Of a DNA stretch of 64,000 nt, positions 48,808-61,780 are shown piece by piece. A program made the translations under genes and the position numbers. The notes under the pieces were generated by a model. The model did no database searches. It was not told the DNA's origin and worked only from the letters and a program-made list of their open reading frames with translations. Positions within the stretch are counted from its first letter, which is position 1. Each line of letters starts with the position of its first letter. The stretch lies in the NCBI RefSeq assembly GCF_024652905.1, contig NZ_CP102428.1:1314501-1378500 (forward strand), written 5' to 3'. This DNA comes from Pseudomonas oryzihabitans (lineage in GTDB: Bacteria > Pseudomonadota > Gammaproteobacteria > Pseudomonadales > Pseudomonadaceae).

Positions 48808-49110
48808 ATGAAGTTCATCCACCAGCGCGAGCATCTCAACGAGGGCGACCTGGTCGTCATCCAGAGTTCGGGGGTGTGCAACATCCGCCTGATGAACGAT
48901 GCCAATTTCCGCAGCTTTAAGAACGGTGGCCGCCACACCTATCATGGCGGCGCCTTCGACACCTTTCCGGCGCGTATCACCGTACCCAGCACCGGCTTCT
49001 GGAACATCACCCTGGACACCGTGACCAAGCGGCCCATCAGCGTGACCCGCAAGCCCGAGATCAAGCACTCGATCAAGATCGTCCGCCGCTCGCCTTCCGA
49101 GCTGCGTTGA
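48808..49110 (+). CDS. DUF1883 protein
   Basis: A 100-residue all-beta small protein: FIHQREHLNEGDLVVIQSSG, NIRLMNDANFRSFKNG, RITVPSTGFWNITLDTV and an ending KHSIKIVRRSPSELR match the DUF1883 family. The family has no known function and some members accompany TIR or other sensor domains; here it stands alone. GACGAGGACCCGTC precedes the ATG. It lies between two leftward genes, so it is probably monocistronic. Confidence 0.85.
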   Translation: MKFIHQREHLNEGDLVVIQSSGVCNIRLMNDANFRSFKNGGRHTYHGGAFDTFPARITVPSTGFWNITLDTVTKRPISVTRKPEIKHSIKIVRRSPSELR

Positions 49111-49145
49111 GACAGCGGTCACCCGTCCCTGGGTGACCCTGGCGG

Positions 49146-50279
49146 CTATTTCGGCTGCAGCTCCAGCAGCCGGGCGTTGGCACCGTCTTCCAAGACCCAG
49201 AGACTGCCGTTGGGACCTTCCTCGACGTCACGGATGCGTGTGCCCATGGCATACCGCTCGACTTCGCGCGCCTCTTCGCCCTTGAGTTCGATCCGTACCA
49301 GCGCCTTGGACGACAACCCGCCGATGAAGGCATTGCCCTTCCAGGCCGGGAAGCGGTCTCCTGCGTAGATCATCAAGCCGGCGGGGGAGATCACCGGCGT
49401 CCAGGTGATCTTGGGCGGGATGAATTCCGGGCGTGTGGAGTGATCGGGAATCGGCTTGCCGCCATAGTGGTCGCCATTGGAGACCTCGGGATAGCCGTAG
49501 TTGCCGCCACGCTGGATCAGGTTCAGCTCGTCACCGCCCTGGGGACCCATTTCCTGCTCCCATAGGCGGCCCTGGGTGTCGAAGGCGATGCCCAGCGGGT
49601 TGCGGTGACCCAGCGACCAGACCTGCGCCGCGACGCCGCCCTGCTGGGCGAAGGGGTTGTCCGCAGGGACGCTGCCATCGTCGTTGAGGCGGATGAGCTT
49701 GCCCAGGTTGCCGCTCATGTCCTGGGCCGGGGTGAATTTCTGCCGTTCACCCGAGGTGATCCACAGCTTGCCGTCCGGGCCGAATCTCATGCGATGGCCA
49801 TAGTGACCGTTGCCAGTGACCTTGGGTGTCTGCCGCCAGATCACCTTGAGCTCGCCGAGCGAACCACTGCCGTCCTCCTTCAGGGTCAGCTTGGCCCGGG
49901 CGACCGCCGCGCCCTGGGTGCCGTCTTCGCCGGCCTCGGCATAGCTCAGGTAGATCAGCCCGTTGCTGGCGTATTGCGGATGCAGGATGACATCGCCCAG
50001 TCCGCCCTGGCCGGCGGCGATCACCTTGGGCACGCCGCTGATGTCCTGGGCCTTGCCGGTCTGCACGTTCAGGTGCTTGAGCACACCGCCTTTCTCGGTG
50101 ACCAGGGTAGTGCCATCCGGCAGGAAGGCGATCGCCCAGGGCGCGTCCAAGGTGGCCCTGGGCGTGGCCGTGAAGGGCCACTGATCCTGGGAGAGAGCCT
50201 GGGGTGCGGCATTGGCGTTCAGGGTGGCGAGACTGAGCAGGAGACTGCCGGCAGCTAGGGTGAGACCTTTCATGGGCAC
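49146..50279 (-). CDS. PQQ-dependent aldose-sugar dehydrogenase (YliI/Asd-like)
   Basis: A 377-residue periplasmic six-bladed propeller of the soluble glucose dehydrogenase type. The signal peptide is [21 protein letters not shown]. Core motifs are [47 protein letters not shown] and [13 protein letters not shown], the last two carrying catalytic and calcium/PQQ-site residues. It oxidises aldoses using PQQ. GAGG lies 5 bases before the GTG at 50279 and 11 before the ATG at 50273; either start is possible. Confidence 0.9.
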   Translation of the reverse strand: MPMKGLTLAAGSLLLSLATLNANAAPQALSQDQWPFTATPRATLDAPWAIAFLPDGTTLVTEKGGVLKHLNVQTGKAQDISGVPKVIAAGQGGLGDVILHPQYASNGLIYLSYAEAGEDGTQGAAVARAKLTLKEDGSGSLGELKVIWRQTPKVTGNGHYGHRMRFGPDGKLWITSGERQKFTPAQDMSGNLGKLIRLNDDGSVPADNPFAQQGGVAAQVWSLGHRNPLGIAFDTQGRLWEQEMGPQGGDELNLIQRGGNYGYPEVSNGDHYGGKPIPDHSTRPEFIPPKITWTPVISPAGLMIYAGDRFPAWKGNAFIGGLSSKALVRIELKGEEAREVERYAMGTRIRDVEEGPNGSLWVLEDGANARLLELQPK

Positions 50280-50366
50280 GCTGTCCTCGTCGTTGGAAGT
50301 CCCTACACCCTAGTAGGGACGCCAGCGAAAAGGGCCGCGTTTTTGTTACCTGAGGCGTCTGCCAGC

Positions 50367-54077
<3,711 letters not shown>

Positions 54078-54316
54078 GGGCATTCCACAGAGATGAAGAG
54101 ACGCTGGACAAAGGGTGGCAGCATAGCAAAAGCTGGCGCCCGCCCCGGTAACGGCAGTGATCCATGATGAGCAGCGCTCATGAAGGGTCCGCGAGTCTTT
54201 CATGCCAGGGATGCTTAGCGATCTAGAGCGGGCGGCGGACAAGCGCCCGAAGTGCTGCTTTACTGACAGATGACCGACGTTTACTGTGCGTCAAAACAGT
54301 GTCATGGAAGGTGGCC

Positions 54317-55312
54317 GTGATTCCTCTGGTGATATGCGACGACTCGAACATGGCGCGCAAGCAGCTGGTTCGCTCCCTGCCCGAAGGTTGGGGGGTATCC
54401 ATCACCCAGGCCACCAATGGCGAGGAAGCCCTCACGGCGCTGCGTCAGGGACTGGGCCAGGTGATGCTGCTGGACCTGACCATGCCGATCCTGGATGGCT
54501 ACGGCACCCTGGCGGCGATTCGCAACGAGGGTCTGGCGGTCAAGGTGATCGTCGTCTCCGGTGATGTCCAGGAACAGGCGGTGGCACGGGTGCGCGAACT
54601 GGGCGCTCTGGACTTCATCCGCAAGCCGGCCGATCCCACCGAACTGGCCACGGTGCTCCAGCGCCACGGTATCTATAGCCCAAGCCCGACGACTCCGGCG
54701 GAACCCGTCGCGCGTCCGGAGCTGGAAGTCAGTTTCCGCGATGCCTTCCGCGAGGTGGTCAACGTCTCCATGGGTCGCGCCGGGGCCCTGCTGGCCAAGG
54801 CGCTGGATGTCTTCGTTCAGTTGCCCATTCCCAATGTCAACATCCTGGAAGTCAGCGAGCTGCACATGACGCTGGTGGATGCACAGCGCGAGGATCGTCT
54901 CAGCGCGGTGTGCCAGGGCTACATCGGCGAGGGCATCGCCGGCGAGGCGCTGCTGATCTTCCACGACTCCGAATTCGACGACATGGCGCGCCTGGTGCGC
55001 TGGCGCGAGGCGGGGGAGTCCGGCGACATCGAGATGCTGCTGGATCTGTCGAGCATCATCATCGGCGCCTGCCTGGCCGGGATCGCCGAGCAGTTCGACA
55101 TCCGCTTTTCCCAGGGCCATCCGACCATCCTCGGCCACCACGCGTCCATCGACGAGCTCATCGTCGTCAACAAGACGCGCTGGAAGAAGACCCTGGCGGT
55201 CGAACTCAGCTACAGCCTGGAAGGCCATAACGTCCACTTCGATCTGCTGCTGCTGTTCACCGAGGATTCGGTGAAGCGCATCACCCGCAAGATCGGCTAC
55301 CTGATGAGTTGA
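54317..55312 (+). CDS. Response regulator with CheX/CheC-type phosphatase domain
   Basis: A 331-residue protein. The N-terminal REC domain (residues 1-125) has VICDDSNMARKQL, the phospho-aspartate in VMLLDLTMPILDG and the lysine in FIRKPADP. After a proline-rich linker, residues about 145-331 form a CheC/CheX-like domain (REVVNVSMGRAGALLAKALD, and EMLLDLSSIIIGACLAGIAE). The linked region suggests dephosphorylation of a CheY-like partner or self. The GTG at 54317 follows AAGG at good spacing; GTG codons at 54311 and 54299 are alternatives. It overlaps the region just before the DGC gene. Confidence 0.88.
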   Translation: MIPLVICDDSNMARKQLVRSLPEGWGVSITQATNGEEALTALRQGLGQVMLLDLTMPILDGYGTLAAIRNEGLAVKVIVVSGDVQEQAVARVRELGALDFIRKPADPTELATVLQRHGIYSPSPTTPAEPVARPELEVSFRDAFREVVNVSMGRAGALLAKALDVFVQLPIPNVNILEVSELHMTLVDAQREDRLSAVCQGYIGEGIAGEALLIFHDSEFDDMARLVRWREAGESGDIEMLLDLSSIIIGACLAGIAEQFDIRFSQGHPTILGHHASIDELIVVNKTRWKKTLAVELSYSLEGHNVHFDLLLLFTEDSVKRITRKIGYLMS

Positions 55313-55314
55313 GC

Positions 55315-56280
55315 ATGGCCGCACAGATCGATATCAACGAACTCCACTGGCTGCTGGACATCGTGCAGAACATCGATGTCGGCGTGGTGGTGCTGGACCT
55401 CGACTACCGTATCGAGGTCTGGAACAGCTTCATGGAAAACCATTCCGGGCGGATCCTCAGCGAGGTCAGCCAGCAGTCGCTGTTCGCGGTCTTCGCCGAA
55501 ATCGACGAGGCCTGGTTCCGGGCCAAGGCCGAAAGCGTGGTCCTGCTGGGCACCCGGGCCTTTTCCATCTGGGAACAGCGACCCTATCTGGTCCACTTCA
55601 AGAGCTACCAGCCGATCACCGGCGTGGAAGCCTTCATGTACCAGAACGTGACCCTGCTGCCGTTGCGCGATTCCACCGGGGCCATCGCCCATATCTGCGT
55701 GGTGATTTACGACGTCACCGATGTCGCCATCAACAAGCGGCAACTGGAGCTGTCCAACGACAAGCTGCAGGAACTGTCGCGCACCGATCGCCTCACCGGG
55801 CTAGCCAACCGTGGCTACTGGGAGGAACGCCTCACCGAGGAATTCGCCCGGCACCAGCGCTATGGCGGCCGCCTGGCGCTGATGATGCTCGACATCGATC
55901 ACTTCAAACGCATCAACGACACCCATGGCCACGCCGTTGGCGATCAGGCGATCAAGGCGCTGGCCGGGGTGATCAAGACCCATGTGCGCAACGCCGACAT
56001 CGCCGGACGCTACGGTGGCGAGGAATTCGGCGTGGTGCTGCTCGACACGGGTGTAGAAGGCGCGCGACTACTCGCCGAGCGCCTGCGCGAAGCGGTGGAG
56101 GCGATGCGTCTCGATGTGCTGGGAACGCCCATCGCCTTCACCATCAGCATTGGCCTCACCGATCTGTCGGTGCCCCTGGGTAATCACGAGCAGATGATCC
56201 AGCAGGCGGACAAGGCCCTGTACGAATCCAAGCATGCCGGGCGCAATAGGGTCACCAGCTTCGTTCAGCGTCTGGATTGA
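55315..56280 (+). CDS. Diguanylate cyclase with PAS sensor domain
   Basis: A 321-residue protein with a PAS-like N-terminal domain (residues about 10-145, starting WLLDIVQNIDVGVVVLDLD) and a GGDEF domain from about residue 160. The active site is GGEEF in RYGGEEFGVVL. An inhibitory I-site RNAD lies five residues before it. DxLTGLxNR appears as TDRLTGLANRGYW. It makes c-di-GMP. No membrane segment is present. It starts 2 bases after the CheX-type regulator stop, so the two form an operon and probably one pathway. Confidence 0.92.
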   Translation: MAAQIDINELHWLLDIVQNIDVGVVVLDLDYRIEVWNSFMENHSGRILSEVSQQSLFAVFAEIDEAWFRAKAESVVLLGTRAFSIWEQRPYLVHFKSYQPITGVEAFMYQNVTLLPLRDSTGAIAHICVVIYDVTDVAINKRQLELSNDKLQELSRTDRLTGLANRGYWEERLTEEFARHQRYGGRLALMMLDIDHFKRINDTHGHAVGDQAIKALAGVIKTHVRNADIAGRYGGEEFGVVLLDTGVEGARLLAERLREAVEAMRLDVLGTPIAFTISIGLTDLSVPLGNHEQMIQQADKALYESKHAGRNRVTSFVQRLD

Positions 56281-56361
56281 GACGATTATCCGACTGTTTC
56301 ACTAGGGCTTTCGTCGAGGGGTAGGGTGGCGTAAACTTGTCACACCTGTTGAGGAGTGACC

Positions 56362-56946
56362 ATGAGCGCCATCATCATTACCGACGCGGCTCAGGATTAC
56401 CTGGCCGACCTGTTGGAAAAGCAGAACACCCCCGGGATCGGTATCCGCATCTTCATTACCCAGCCCGGCACCCAGTACGCCGAGACCTGCATCGCCTATT
56501 GCAAGCCCGGCGAAGAGAAGCCCGATGACCAGCTCATCGGGCTGAAGAGCTTTACCGCTTACCTCGATGCCATCAGCCAGCCCTTCCTGGAAGACGCCCT
56601 GGTGGACTACGCCACCGACCGCATGGGCGGCCAGCTGACCATCAAGGCGCCCAACGCCAAGGTGCCCATGGTCAACGAGGACAGCCCGCTCAACGAGCGT
56701 GTCGACTACTACCTGCAGACCGAGATCAATCCGGGGCTCGCCAGCCACGGTGGCATGGTCAGCCTGGTGGATATCGTCGACGACAACGTGGCCGTGCTGC
56801 GCTTCGGTGGCGGTTGCCAGGGCTGTGGTCAGGTCGATCTGACCCTCAAGGATGGCGTCGAGCGCACCCTGCTGGAGCGGATCCCCGAGCTCACCGCCGT
56901 GCGCGACGTCACCGACCACACCAACCGCGAAAACGCCTACTACTAG
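56362..56946 (+). CDS. nfuA: Fe-S biogenesis protein NfuA
   Basis: A 194-residue protein with an N-terminal degenerate A-type domain (residues 1-95; [15 protein letters not shown]) and a C-terminal Nfu domain. The cluster-binding CxxC is in [19 protein letters not shown], and [15 protein letters not shown] is the Nfu signature. It carries 4Fe-4S clusters to target proteins under iron limitation and oxidative stress. AGGAG precedes the ATG by 5 bases. It ends at a strong hairpin. Confidence 0.96.
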   Translation: MSAIIITDAAQDYLADLLEKQNTPGIGIRIFITQPGTQYAETCIAYCKPGEEKPDDQLIGLKSFTAYLDAISQPFLEDALVDYATDRMGGQLTIKAPNAKVPMVNEDSPLNERVDYYLQTEINPGLASHGGMVSLVDIVDDNVAVLRFGGGCQGCGQVDLTLKDGVERTLLERIPELTAVRDVTDHTNRENAYY

Positions 56947-56969
56947 GTAGCCTGGCGTCCTGGCGGTCG

Positions 56970-57002
56970 CGAAGGGCTATCGAACCGATCGATAGCCCTT
57001 CG
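56970..57002. terminator. Bidirectional hairpin between nfuA and the PA2817-like gene
   Basis: CGAAGGGCTATCG (56970-56982) pairs perfectly over 13 bp with CGATAGCCCTTCG (56990-57002) around a 7-base loop. It sits between convergent genes. Only a short T-run (ACGTTT) follows on the plus strand. Confidence 0.7.
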
Positions 57003-57007
57003 ACGTT

Positions 57008-57418
57008 TCAGTGACGCGCTGCGTCTTCCGGCAGGGCCATCAGGCGCTGCTCCTGCGCCCAGTCGAAGACTTCGCCGCGGGATTCCGCCTCATGACGACG
57101 CTCGTCCAGCCGCTGATAGAGCGCCAGCTCTTCGTCCGGCATGAAGTGCAGGCAGTCGCCGCCAAAGAACCACAGCAGGTCGCGCGGCACCCGATGGGCG
57201 ATCTGCGGATAGCGGCTGAAGATCTGGCTGAGCAGGTCCTGGCCGAGATAGGCGTATTCCTCGGGCGCCTGCGGCAATCCGGCGACCAGCTCGTCGAAGC
57301 GGTCGAGGAACAGCGCGTGGTTCTCCGAGGGCACCTGCTCAGCCGCGCCGACGTCGGCCAAGACCGCACGCAGCTGGGCGAGGAGGGCGACGTGGTGGGC
57401 GAGATAGGAAGTGGCCAT
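57008..57418 (-). CDS. PA2817-family protein
   Basis: A 136-residue soluble protein rich in Leu, Asp and Glu. It starts MATSYLAHHVALLAQLRAVL, has EYAYLGQDLLSQIFSRYPQI and RDLLWFFGGDCLHFMPDEE, and ends WAQEQRLMALPEDAARH. The family is found in Pseudomonas beside the ABC exporter that follows here in divergent orientation. No function is established. The ATG at 57418 is preceded by AGGAGACATT. An in-frame extension to 57595 overlaps the upstream region without family character. Confidence 0.75.
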   Translation of the reverse strand: MATSYLAHHVALLAQLRAVLADVGAAEQVPSENHALFLDRFDELVAGLPQAPEEYAYLGQDLLSQIFSRYPQIAHRVPRDLLWFFGGDCLHFMPDEELALYQRLDERRHEAESRGEVFDWAQEQRLMALPEDAARH

Positions 57419-57560
57419 GAATGTCTCCTGAAAAAGCGGCTGCGCAGTATAGGGGCACTGTCCGACGTTGTCTGGTTCGACTAGGATCGAACCTTTGCCC
57501 GCCGCCGGGGTTATAGGAAGTAGCACTTTTCTTTGCGAATCAGTTCTTGCCGGGAGGCAC

Positions 57561-58493
57561 ATGAGTCTAGCTCTCTCCATTCGCGGTCTGACCAAGACCT
57601 ACAACAACGGCTTCACCGCCCTCAAGGGGATCGACCTCGATGTGGTCGAAGGTGATTTCTTCGCGCTGCTCGGTCCGAACGGGGCGGGCAAGTCGACCAC
57701 CATCGGCATTCTCTCGACCCTGGTCAACAAGTCCGGCGGCGAGGTATCCGTGTTCGGCAACGACCTGGACAAGGATCCCGCGGGCCTCAAGCGCTGCCTG
57801 GGCGTGGTGCCCCAGGAGTTCAACTTCAACCAGTTCGAGAAGGCCTTCGACATCGTCGTCACCCAGGCTGGCTACTACGGTATTCCCGCACGCATCGCCG
57901 GTGAGCGCGCCGAGGAGTACCTCACCCAGCTCGGGCTGTGGGACAAACGCGATACGCCTTCGCGCATGCTCTCTGGCGGCATGAAGCGTCGCCTGATGAT
58001 CGCTCGCGCCCTGATCCACAAACCGCGCCTGCTGATCCTCGACGAACCCACCGCCGGGGTCGACATTGAGCTGCGGCGCTCCATGTGGAGCTTCCTCACC
58101 GAACTGAACAGGCAGGGAACCAGCATCATCCTCACCACCCACTACCTCGAAGAGGCCGAGCATCTCTGCCGCAACATCGCCATCATCGACCATGGCGAGC
58201 TGGTCGAGCACACCAGCATGCGCAAGCTCCTGCAGAAGCTCAACGTCGAGACCTTCATCGTCGATGTGGTCCAGCCGCTGACGGCGGCGCCGCAGCTGGA
58301 CGGCTATCCGGCCAAGCTGCTGGGCGACCACTCCTTCGAGGTGCAGATCGACAAGGCCAGTGGGGTCAACGCCCTGTTCCGCCAGTTGGACGCCGCCGGC
58401 ATCCAGGTCCAGAGCCTGAGAAACAAAGCCAATCGCCTGGAGGAGCTGTTCGTCTCCCTGGTGGAAAAGAATCTAGCCAAGGTCGCCCGATGA
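57561..58493 (+). CDS. ABC transporter ATP-binding protein (YadG-like)
   Basis: A 310-residue ATPase of the DrrA/YadG class. Walker A is GPNGAGKSTT (residues 36-45). The signature reads LSGGMKRRLMIARALIH and Walker B is LLILDEPTAGVD. The start at 57561 has GGGAGG 4 bases upstream; the longer frame to 57468 is antisense to the neighbour promoter region. It pairs with the permease that overlaps its 3' end by 4 bases. The substrate is unknown; the class includes drug, polysaccharide and lipid exporters. Confidence 0.93.
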   Translation: MSLALSIRGLTKTYNNGFTALKGIDLDVVEGDFFALLGPNGAGKSTTIGILSTLVNKSGGEVSVFGNDLDKDPAGLKRCLGVVPQEFNFNQFEKAFDIVVTQAGYYGIPARIAGERAEEYLTQLGLWDKRDTPSRMLSGGMKRRLMIARALIHKPRLLILDEPTAGVDIELRRSMWSFLTELNRQGTSIILTTHYLEEAEHLCRNIAIIDHGELVEHTSMRKLLQKLNVETFIVDVVQPLTAAPQLDGYPAKLLGDHSFEVQIDKASGVNALFRQLDAAGIQVQSLRNKANRLEELFVSLVEKNLAKVAR

Positions 58494-59269
58494 GTACCGA
58501 ATTCCAAGCCAACATGGTGGCGCTGCGGACCATCGTCCATCGCGAAGTGCGCCGCTTCACCCGTATCTGGGCACAGACGCTGCTGCCCCCGGCGATCACC
58601 ATGGTCCTGTACTTCGTGATCTTCGGGAACCTGATCGGCAATCGTATCGGTGGTATGGGTGGCTTCACCTACATGCAGTACATCGTGCCGGGCCTGATCA
58701 TGATGTCGGTGATCACCAACGCCTACAGCAACGTGGTCTCCAGCTTCTTCAGCAGCAAGTTCCAGCGCTCCGTGGAAGAGCTGCTGGTCTCGCCCGTGTC
58801 GCCGCACGTGATCCTCATCGGCTATGCCATGGGCGGCATCCTGCGCGGCCTGGCCGTGGCGGCCATCGTCAGCCTGCTGTCGCTGTTCTTCACCAACATG
58901 CAGGTGCACCACCTGGGCATCATGCTGCTGGTGATCGTCCTTACCGCGGCGATCTTTGCCCTGGGCGGCTTCATCAACGCCGTCTACGCGCGCAACTTCG
59001 ACGACATCTCCATCGTGCCGACCTTCGTGCTGACGCCCCTGACCTACCTGGGCGGGGTCTTCTATTCCATAGACCTGCTGCCGGCCTTCTGGCAGAAGGT
59101 GTCCCTGGTCAATCCGATCCTGCACATGGTCAACGCCTTCCGCTACGGCATCCTCGGGGTGTCCGACATCCGCATCGGGGTGGCGATCGCCTTCATGCTG
59201 TTCGCCGTGGTCGTGCTTTATCTGGTCAGCATCCGTCTGCTCGTGAGCGGGCGCGGCATGCGTCATTGA
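58490..59269 (+). CDS. ABC-2 type exporter permease (YadH-like)
   Basis: A 259-residue inner-membrane permease with six hydrophobic helices. It starts [20 protein letters not shown]. Helices include [17 protein letters not shown] and [18 protein letters not shown], and the ABC-2 motif appears as [34 protein letters not shown] is typical of YadH. Its ATG overlaps the ATPase stop (58490-58493). With the ATPase it makes a homodimeric exporter of unknown substrate. queF follows 13 bases after its stop, so these three genes may share a transcript. Confidence 0.92.
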   Translation: MSTEFQANMVALRTIVHREVRRFTRIWAQTLLPPAITMVLYFVIFGNLIGNRIGGMGGFTYMQYIVPGLIMMSVITNAYSNVVSSFFSSKFQRSVEELLVSPVSPHVILIGYAMGGILRGLAVAAIVSLLSLFFTNMQVHHLGIMLLVIVLTAAIFALGGFINAVYARNFDDISIVPTFVLTPLTYLGGVFYSIDLLPAFWQKVSLVNPILHMVNAFRYGILGVSDIRIGVAIAFMLFAVVVLYLVSIRLLVSGRGMRH

Positions 59270-59282
59270 GTGTCTGAGCGTC

Positions 59283-60110
59283 ATGCATAGCGTAGAACAA
59301 TCGCCCCTGGGCAAAAGCACCGAGTACGTCAGCGAATATGCGCCGACACTGCTCTATCCGATCCCGCGCGCGCCCAAGTGGGCGGAGCTGGGCCTGGACG
59401 GGCAGGATCTGCCGTTTCGCGGGGTGGATGTCTGGACCTGCTACGAGCTGTCCTGGTTGCTGCCTTCCGGCAAGCCAGTGGTGGCCATCGCCGAATTCGC
59501 CATCCCGGCCGATTCGCCGAACATCATCGAGTCCAAGTCGTTCAAGCTGTACCTCAACTCCCTGAACCAGTCGGTGTTCGCCAGCATGGCCGAACTCGAA
59601 GCCGTACTGGTCAAGGACCTGAGCGCCGCAGCTGGTGGTCCCGTTGGCGTCAACCTGATGTCCTTGGATGATTGGGCGGCCCGTGGTGTCCAGCGCCCGA
59701 ATGGCCAGTGCCTCGACGATCTGGATGTCAGTCTGGATCGCTATGCCCACCCACAGGCCGAACTGCTGAACGTGGGCGAAGCGCGGGATAGTCAGAGGTT
59801 TTACAGCCACCTGCTCAAGTCGAACTGCCCGGTCACCGGTCAGCCGGACTGGGGCACCGTGGTGGTCGAGTACGATGAGGGTCTGGCCCTGGAACCGGCC
59901 AGCCTGCTGCGCTACCTGGTCGCCTTCCGCCAACATGCGGATTTCCACGAGCAGTGCGTCGAGCGCATCTATCTGGATCTGTGGCGGCTGCTCAAGCCGG
60001 CGAAGCTGACGGTATTCGCCCGCTATGTGCGGCGTGGCGGACTGGATATCAATCCCTACCGAAGCAGTGACGCCATCCAGCCCGCCGCCGAGCGCTACGT
60101 ACGACAGTGA
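59283..60110 (+). CDS. queF: NADPH-dependent 7-cyano-7-deazaguanine reductase QueF
   Basis: A 275-residue enzyme, the long bimodular QueF form. It reduces preQ0 to preQ1 for queuosine tRNA modification. The QueF motif [17 protein letters not shown] lies at residues 81-97. The catalytic cysteine is in [17 protein letters not shown] and the glutamate/histidine pair is in [16 protein letters not shown]. The start [16 protein letters not shown] matches Pseudomonas homologues. Cytoplasmic. Confidence 0.96.
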   Translation: MHSVEQSPLGKSTEYVSEYAPTLLYPIPRAPKWAELGLDGQDLPFRGVDVWTCYELSWLLPSGKPVVAIAEFAIPADSPNIIESKSFKLYLNSLNQSVFASMAELEAVLVKDLSAAAGGPVGVNLMSLDDWAARGVQRPNGQCLDDLDVSLDRYAHPQAELLNVGEARDSQRFYSHLLKSNCPVTGQPDWGTVVVEYDEGLALEPASLLRYLVAFRQHADFHEQCVERIYLDLWRLLKPAKLTVFARYVRRGGLDINPYRSSDAIQPAAERYVRQ

Positions 60111-60374
60111 TCAGATGCCCATGCTGCTCAGGCTGTTCATGATCGAGCGGAGCGTGCCGGCCATGGTCGGGTGACTGACTTCGAAACGCTCCACGGCCAG
60201 ATTGACGCCTTCGACCAGGCTGCCATCCCGGGTGGCATCTTCGTTGGCCAGCTGGAATTCGATGTCCCGGATCAGCAGTTCCAGTTCTTCCCGATCCTCG
60301 GGCGAGGCGGGCGGATCCTGGTCCAGCTGGTGGCGGAGGTGGTCGAGTTGTTCCTGCAGATGAGAGGTGGTCAT
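60111..60374 (-). CDS. DUF4404 protein
   Basis: An 87-residue cytoplasmic protein, all-helical, starting TTSHLQEQLDHLRHQLDQ with an acidic EDREELELLIRDIEFQL and ending AGTLRSIMNSLSSMGI. The pattern fits the DUF4404 family, which has no known role. The ATG at 60374 follows AGGAGAAACGCCC. It is convergent with queF, whose stop abuts its own stop codon at 60110/60111. There is no space for a terminator between them. Confidence 0.8.
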   Translation of the reverse strand: MTTSHLQEQLDHLRHQLDQDPPASPEDREELELLIRDIEFQLANEDATRDGSLVEGVNLAVERFEVSHPTMAGTLRSIMNSLSSMGI

Positions 60375-60470
60375 GGGCGTTTCTCCTGTGTTCGGATTCT
60401 TTGACCGCAACGGCGGGTCAAAGATCGAGGGATAGCGCCTGGCCCTAAGCCAAAGTGGCAAAGCTATGAC

Positions 60471-60476
60471 TATAAT
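60471..60476 (+). promoter_or_regulatory. -10 box of the mlaA promoter
   Basis: A perfect TATAAT at 60471-60476 sits 42 bases before the mlaA ATG. No good -35 hexamer is found 16-18 bases upstream; TG lies two bases before the box. Confidence 0.4.
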
Positions 60477-60517
60477 CGGCGCCTTTCAGGCGTCTGAGTG
60501 CAACGAGGAGAGAAGCG

Positions 60518-61219
60518 ATGATGGTCGAGCGACGTGGTTCCAGGGTCTGGGGAGCGCTCCTTGCAACGGCCCTGACCTTTGCCGGTCAGGCCATGGCGGC
60601 CGAAGCCGAGAATCCCGATCCCTGGGAAGGCTTCAACCGCAAGATCTTCGTGTTCAACGATACCCTGGATACCTATGCCCTCAAGCCGGTCGCCCAGGGC
60701 TATCAGCGCTTCACGCCTGGCTTCGTGCAGACCGGCGTGAGCAACTTCTTCAACAACCTGGGTGACGTGCGCAACCTGGCCAACAACCTGTTGCAAGGCA
60801 AGATCGAGCACGCCGGGGTCGACACCGCGCGCCTGTTGATGAATACCACGATGGGCGGCCTCGGCCTGGTCGACGTGGCCACCAAGGCCGGCCTGCAGCG
60901 CAACGACGAAGATTTCGGCCAGACCCTGGGCAAGTGGGGCGCCACCAGCGGTCCCTACCTGGTCCTGCCGTTCTTCGGCCCCAGCAGCGTGCGTGACGGC
61001 CTCGGTCGCATCCCGGACAGCTACACCAGCGCCTATCCCTATGTGGACGACGTCGCCGTGCGCAACAGCGCCTTCGCCCTCAGCACCGTCGATACCCGGG
61101 CAGGTCTCCTGCAGGCCGAGCGCCTGATCACCGGGGACAAGTACGTGTTCATTCGCAACGCCTACTTGCAGACCCGCGAATTCAAGGTCAAGGATGGTCA
61201 GGTGGTCGACGACTTCTAG
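60518..61219 (+). CDS. mlaA: MlaA/VacJ family phospholipid-transport protein without lipobox
   Basis: A 233-residue VacJ-family protein. NPDPWEGFNRKIFVFNDTLD, then FTPGFVQTGVSNFFNNLGDV and GLGLVDVATKAGLQR are family hallmarks. The family protein sits in the outer membrane and removes mislocalised phospholipids for the Mla pathway. E. coli MlaA is a lipoprotein, but here the signal peptide ends ALTFAGQAMAAEAENPD, with no cysteine, so a signal-peptidase I product is predicted. GAGGAG precedes the ATG by 7 bases. The rest of the mla system is not in the window. Confidence 0.9.
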   Translation: MMVERRGSRVWGALLATALTFAGQAMAAEAENPDPWEGFNRKIFVFNDTLDTYALKPVAQGYQRFTPGFVQTGVSNFFNNLGDVRNLANNLLQGKIEHAGVDTARLLMNTTMGGLGLVDVATKAGLQRNDEDFGQTLGKWGATSGPYLVLPFFGPSSVRDGLGRIPDSYTSAYPYVDDVAVRNSAFALSTVDTRAGLLQAERLITGDKYVFIRNAYLQTREFKVKDGQVVDDF

Positions 61220-61228
61220 TCCCGGCCC

Positions 61229-61266
61229 CAATAAAAAAGGCAGCCCAGGGGCTGCCTTTTTTATTG
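61229..61266. terminator. Bidirectional terminator between mlaA and the PilZ gene
   Basis: An 18-bp near-perfect stem, CAATAAAAAAGGCAGCCC (61229-61246) with its complement at 61249-61266, contains A6 and T6 runs. It ends both convergent genes efficiently. Confidence 0.93.
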
Positions 61267-61276
61267 GCCGCAGTAG

Positions 61277-61576
61277 TTAGCGCATTTCCAGCACGGACAG
61301 GCCCAGCAGTTGTTTGCCCGCGTCCGTAGCCTGGACGCGCAGGACCTCGGCGTCCGCTTCCAGGCCGGGGAGTTCGGCATGGCTGGAGGGGATGAGCACG
61401 GTCACCTTGTCGCCGACCTGCAGGCTGGTGGCGGCCTCGATCTGGAAACCGGTGCTGGACAGATCGACGCAGCGCGCCTCGAAGGAGGCATCGCCGACCT
61501 TCAGTATGGCCTTGGAGTCGACGTGCATGCGAATGAAGTCGCGCTTTTCACTGTAAGAACGGTCAATGGTACTCAT
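61277..61576 (-). CDS. PilZ domain protein
   Basis: A 99-residue protein consisting of one PilZ domain, a c-di-GMP receptor. Both ligand motifs are present: RxxxR in EKRDFIRMHVD (residues about 11-16) and DxSxxG in CVDLSSTGFQIE. It has no extra effector domain, so it acts by binding a partner. It diverges from the receiver-phosphatase gene. The ATG at 61576 is chosen; the long frame to 62539 is antisense to that gene. A good promoter lies at 61620-61648. Confidence 0.9.
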   Translation of the reverse strand: MSTIDRSYSEKRDFIRMHVDSKAILKVGDASFEARCVDLSSTGFQIEAATSLQVGDKVTVLIPSSHAELPGLEADAEVLRVQATDAGKQLLGLSVLEMR

Positions 61577-61619
61577 GGCAATCCTACTGCTTGGGAGGAT
61601 GGATGGCGGGTTGCTGGAG

Positions 61620-61648
61620 GTATAAACTCCATAATGGCACCCTGTAAA
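61620..61648 (-). promoter_or_regulatory. Probable promoter of the PilZ gene
   Basis: On the minus strand TTTACA (61643-61648) and TTATAC (61620-61625) are separated by 17 bases, about 44 bases before the PilZ start. Both boxes match sigma70 sequences at four or five of six positions. Confidence 0.5.
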
Positions 61649-61780
61649 GAATTTCCATCCGGTTGGCAAGCTTGAACGCCCCGGTGGATGGGAGTAGTGT
61701 CTCCGCCGTGTCGTAATCACCGTGGCCCGTGTCGGATAGTGTCCGCCGGTTTGCCGTTCGGGTGCATGCCTGGATCCTCT

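Noticed and set aside
54078..54316. Possible cobalamin riboswitch upstream of metH
   Set aside because: No B12-box core or typical multi-stem layout was found on the metH strand.
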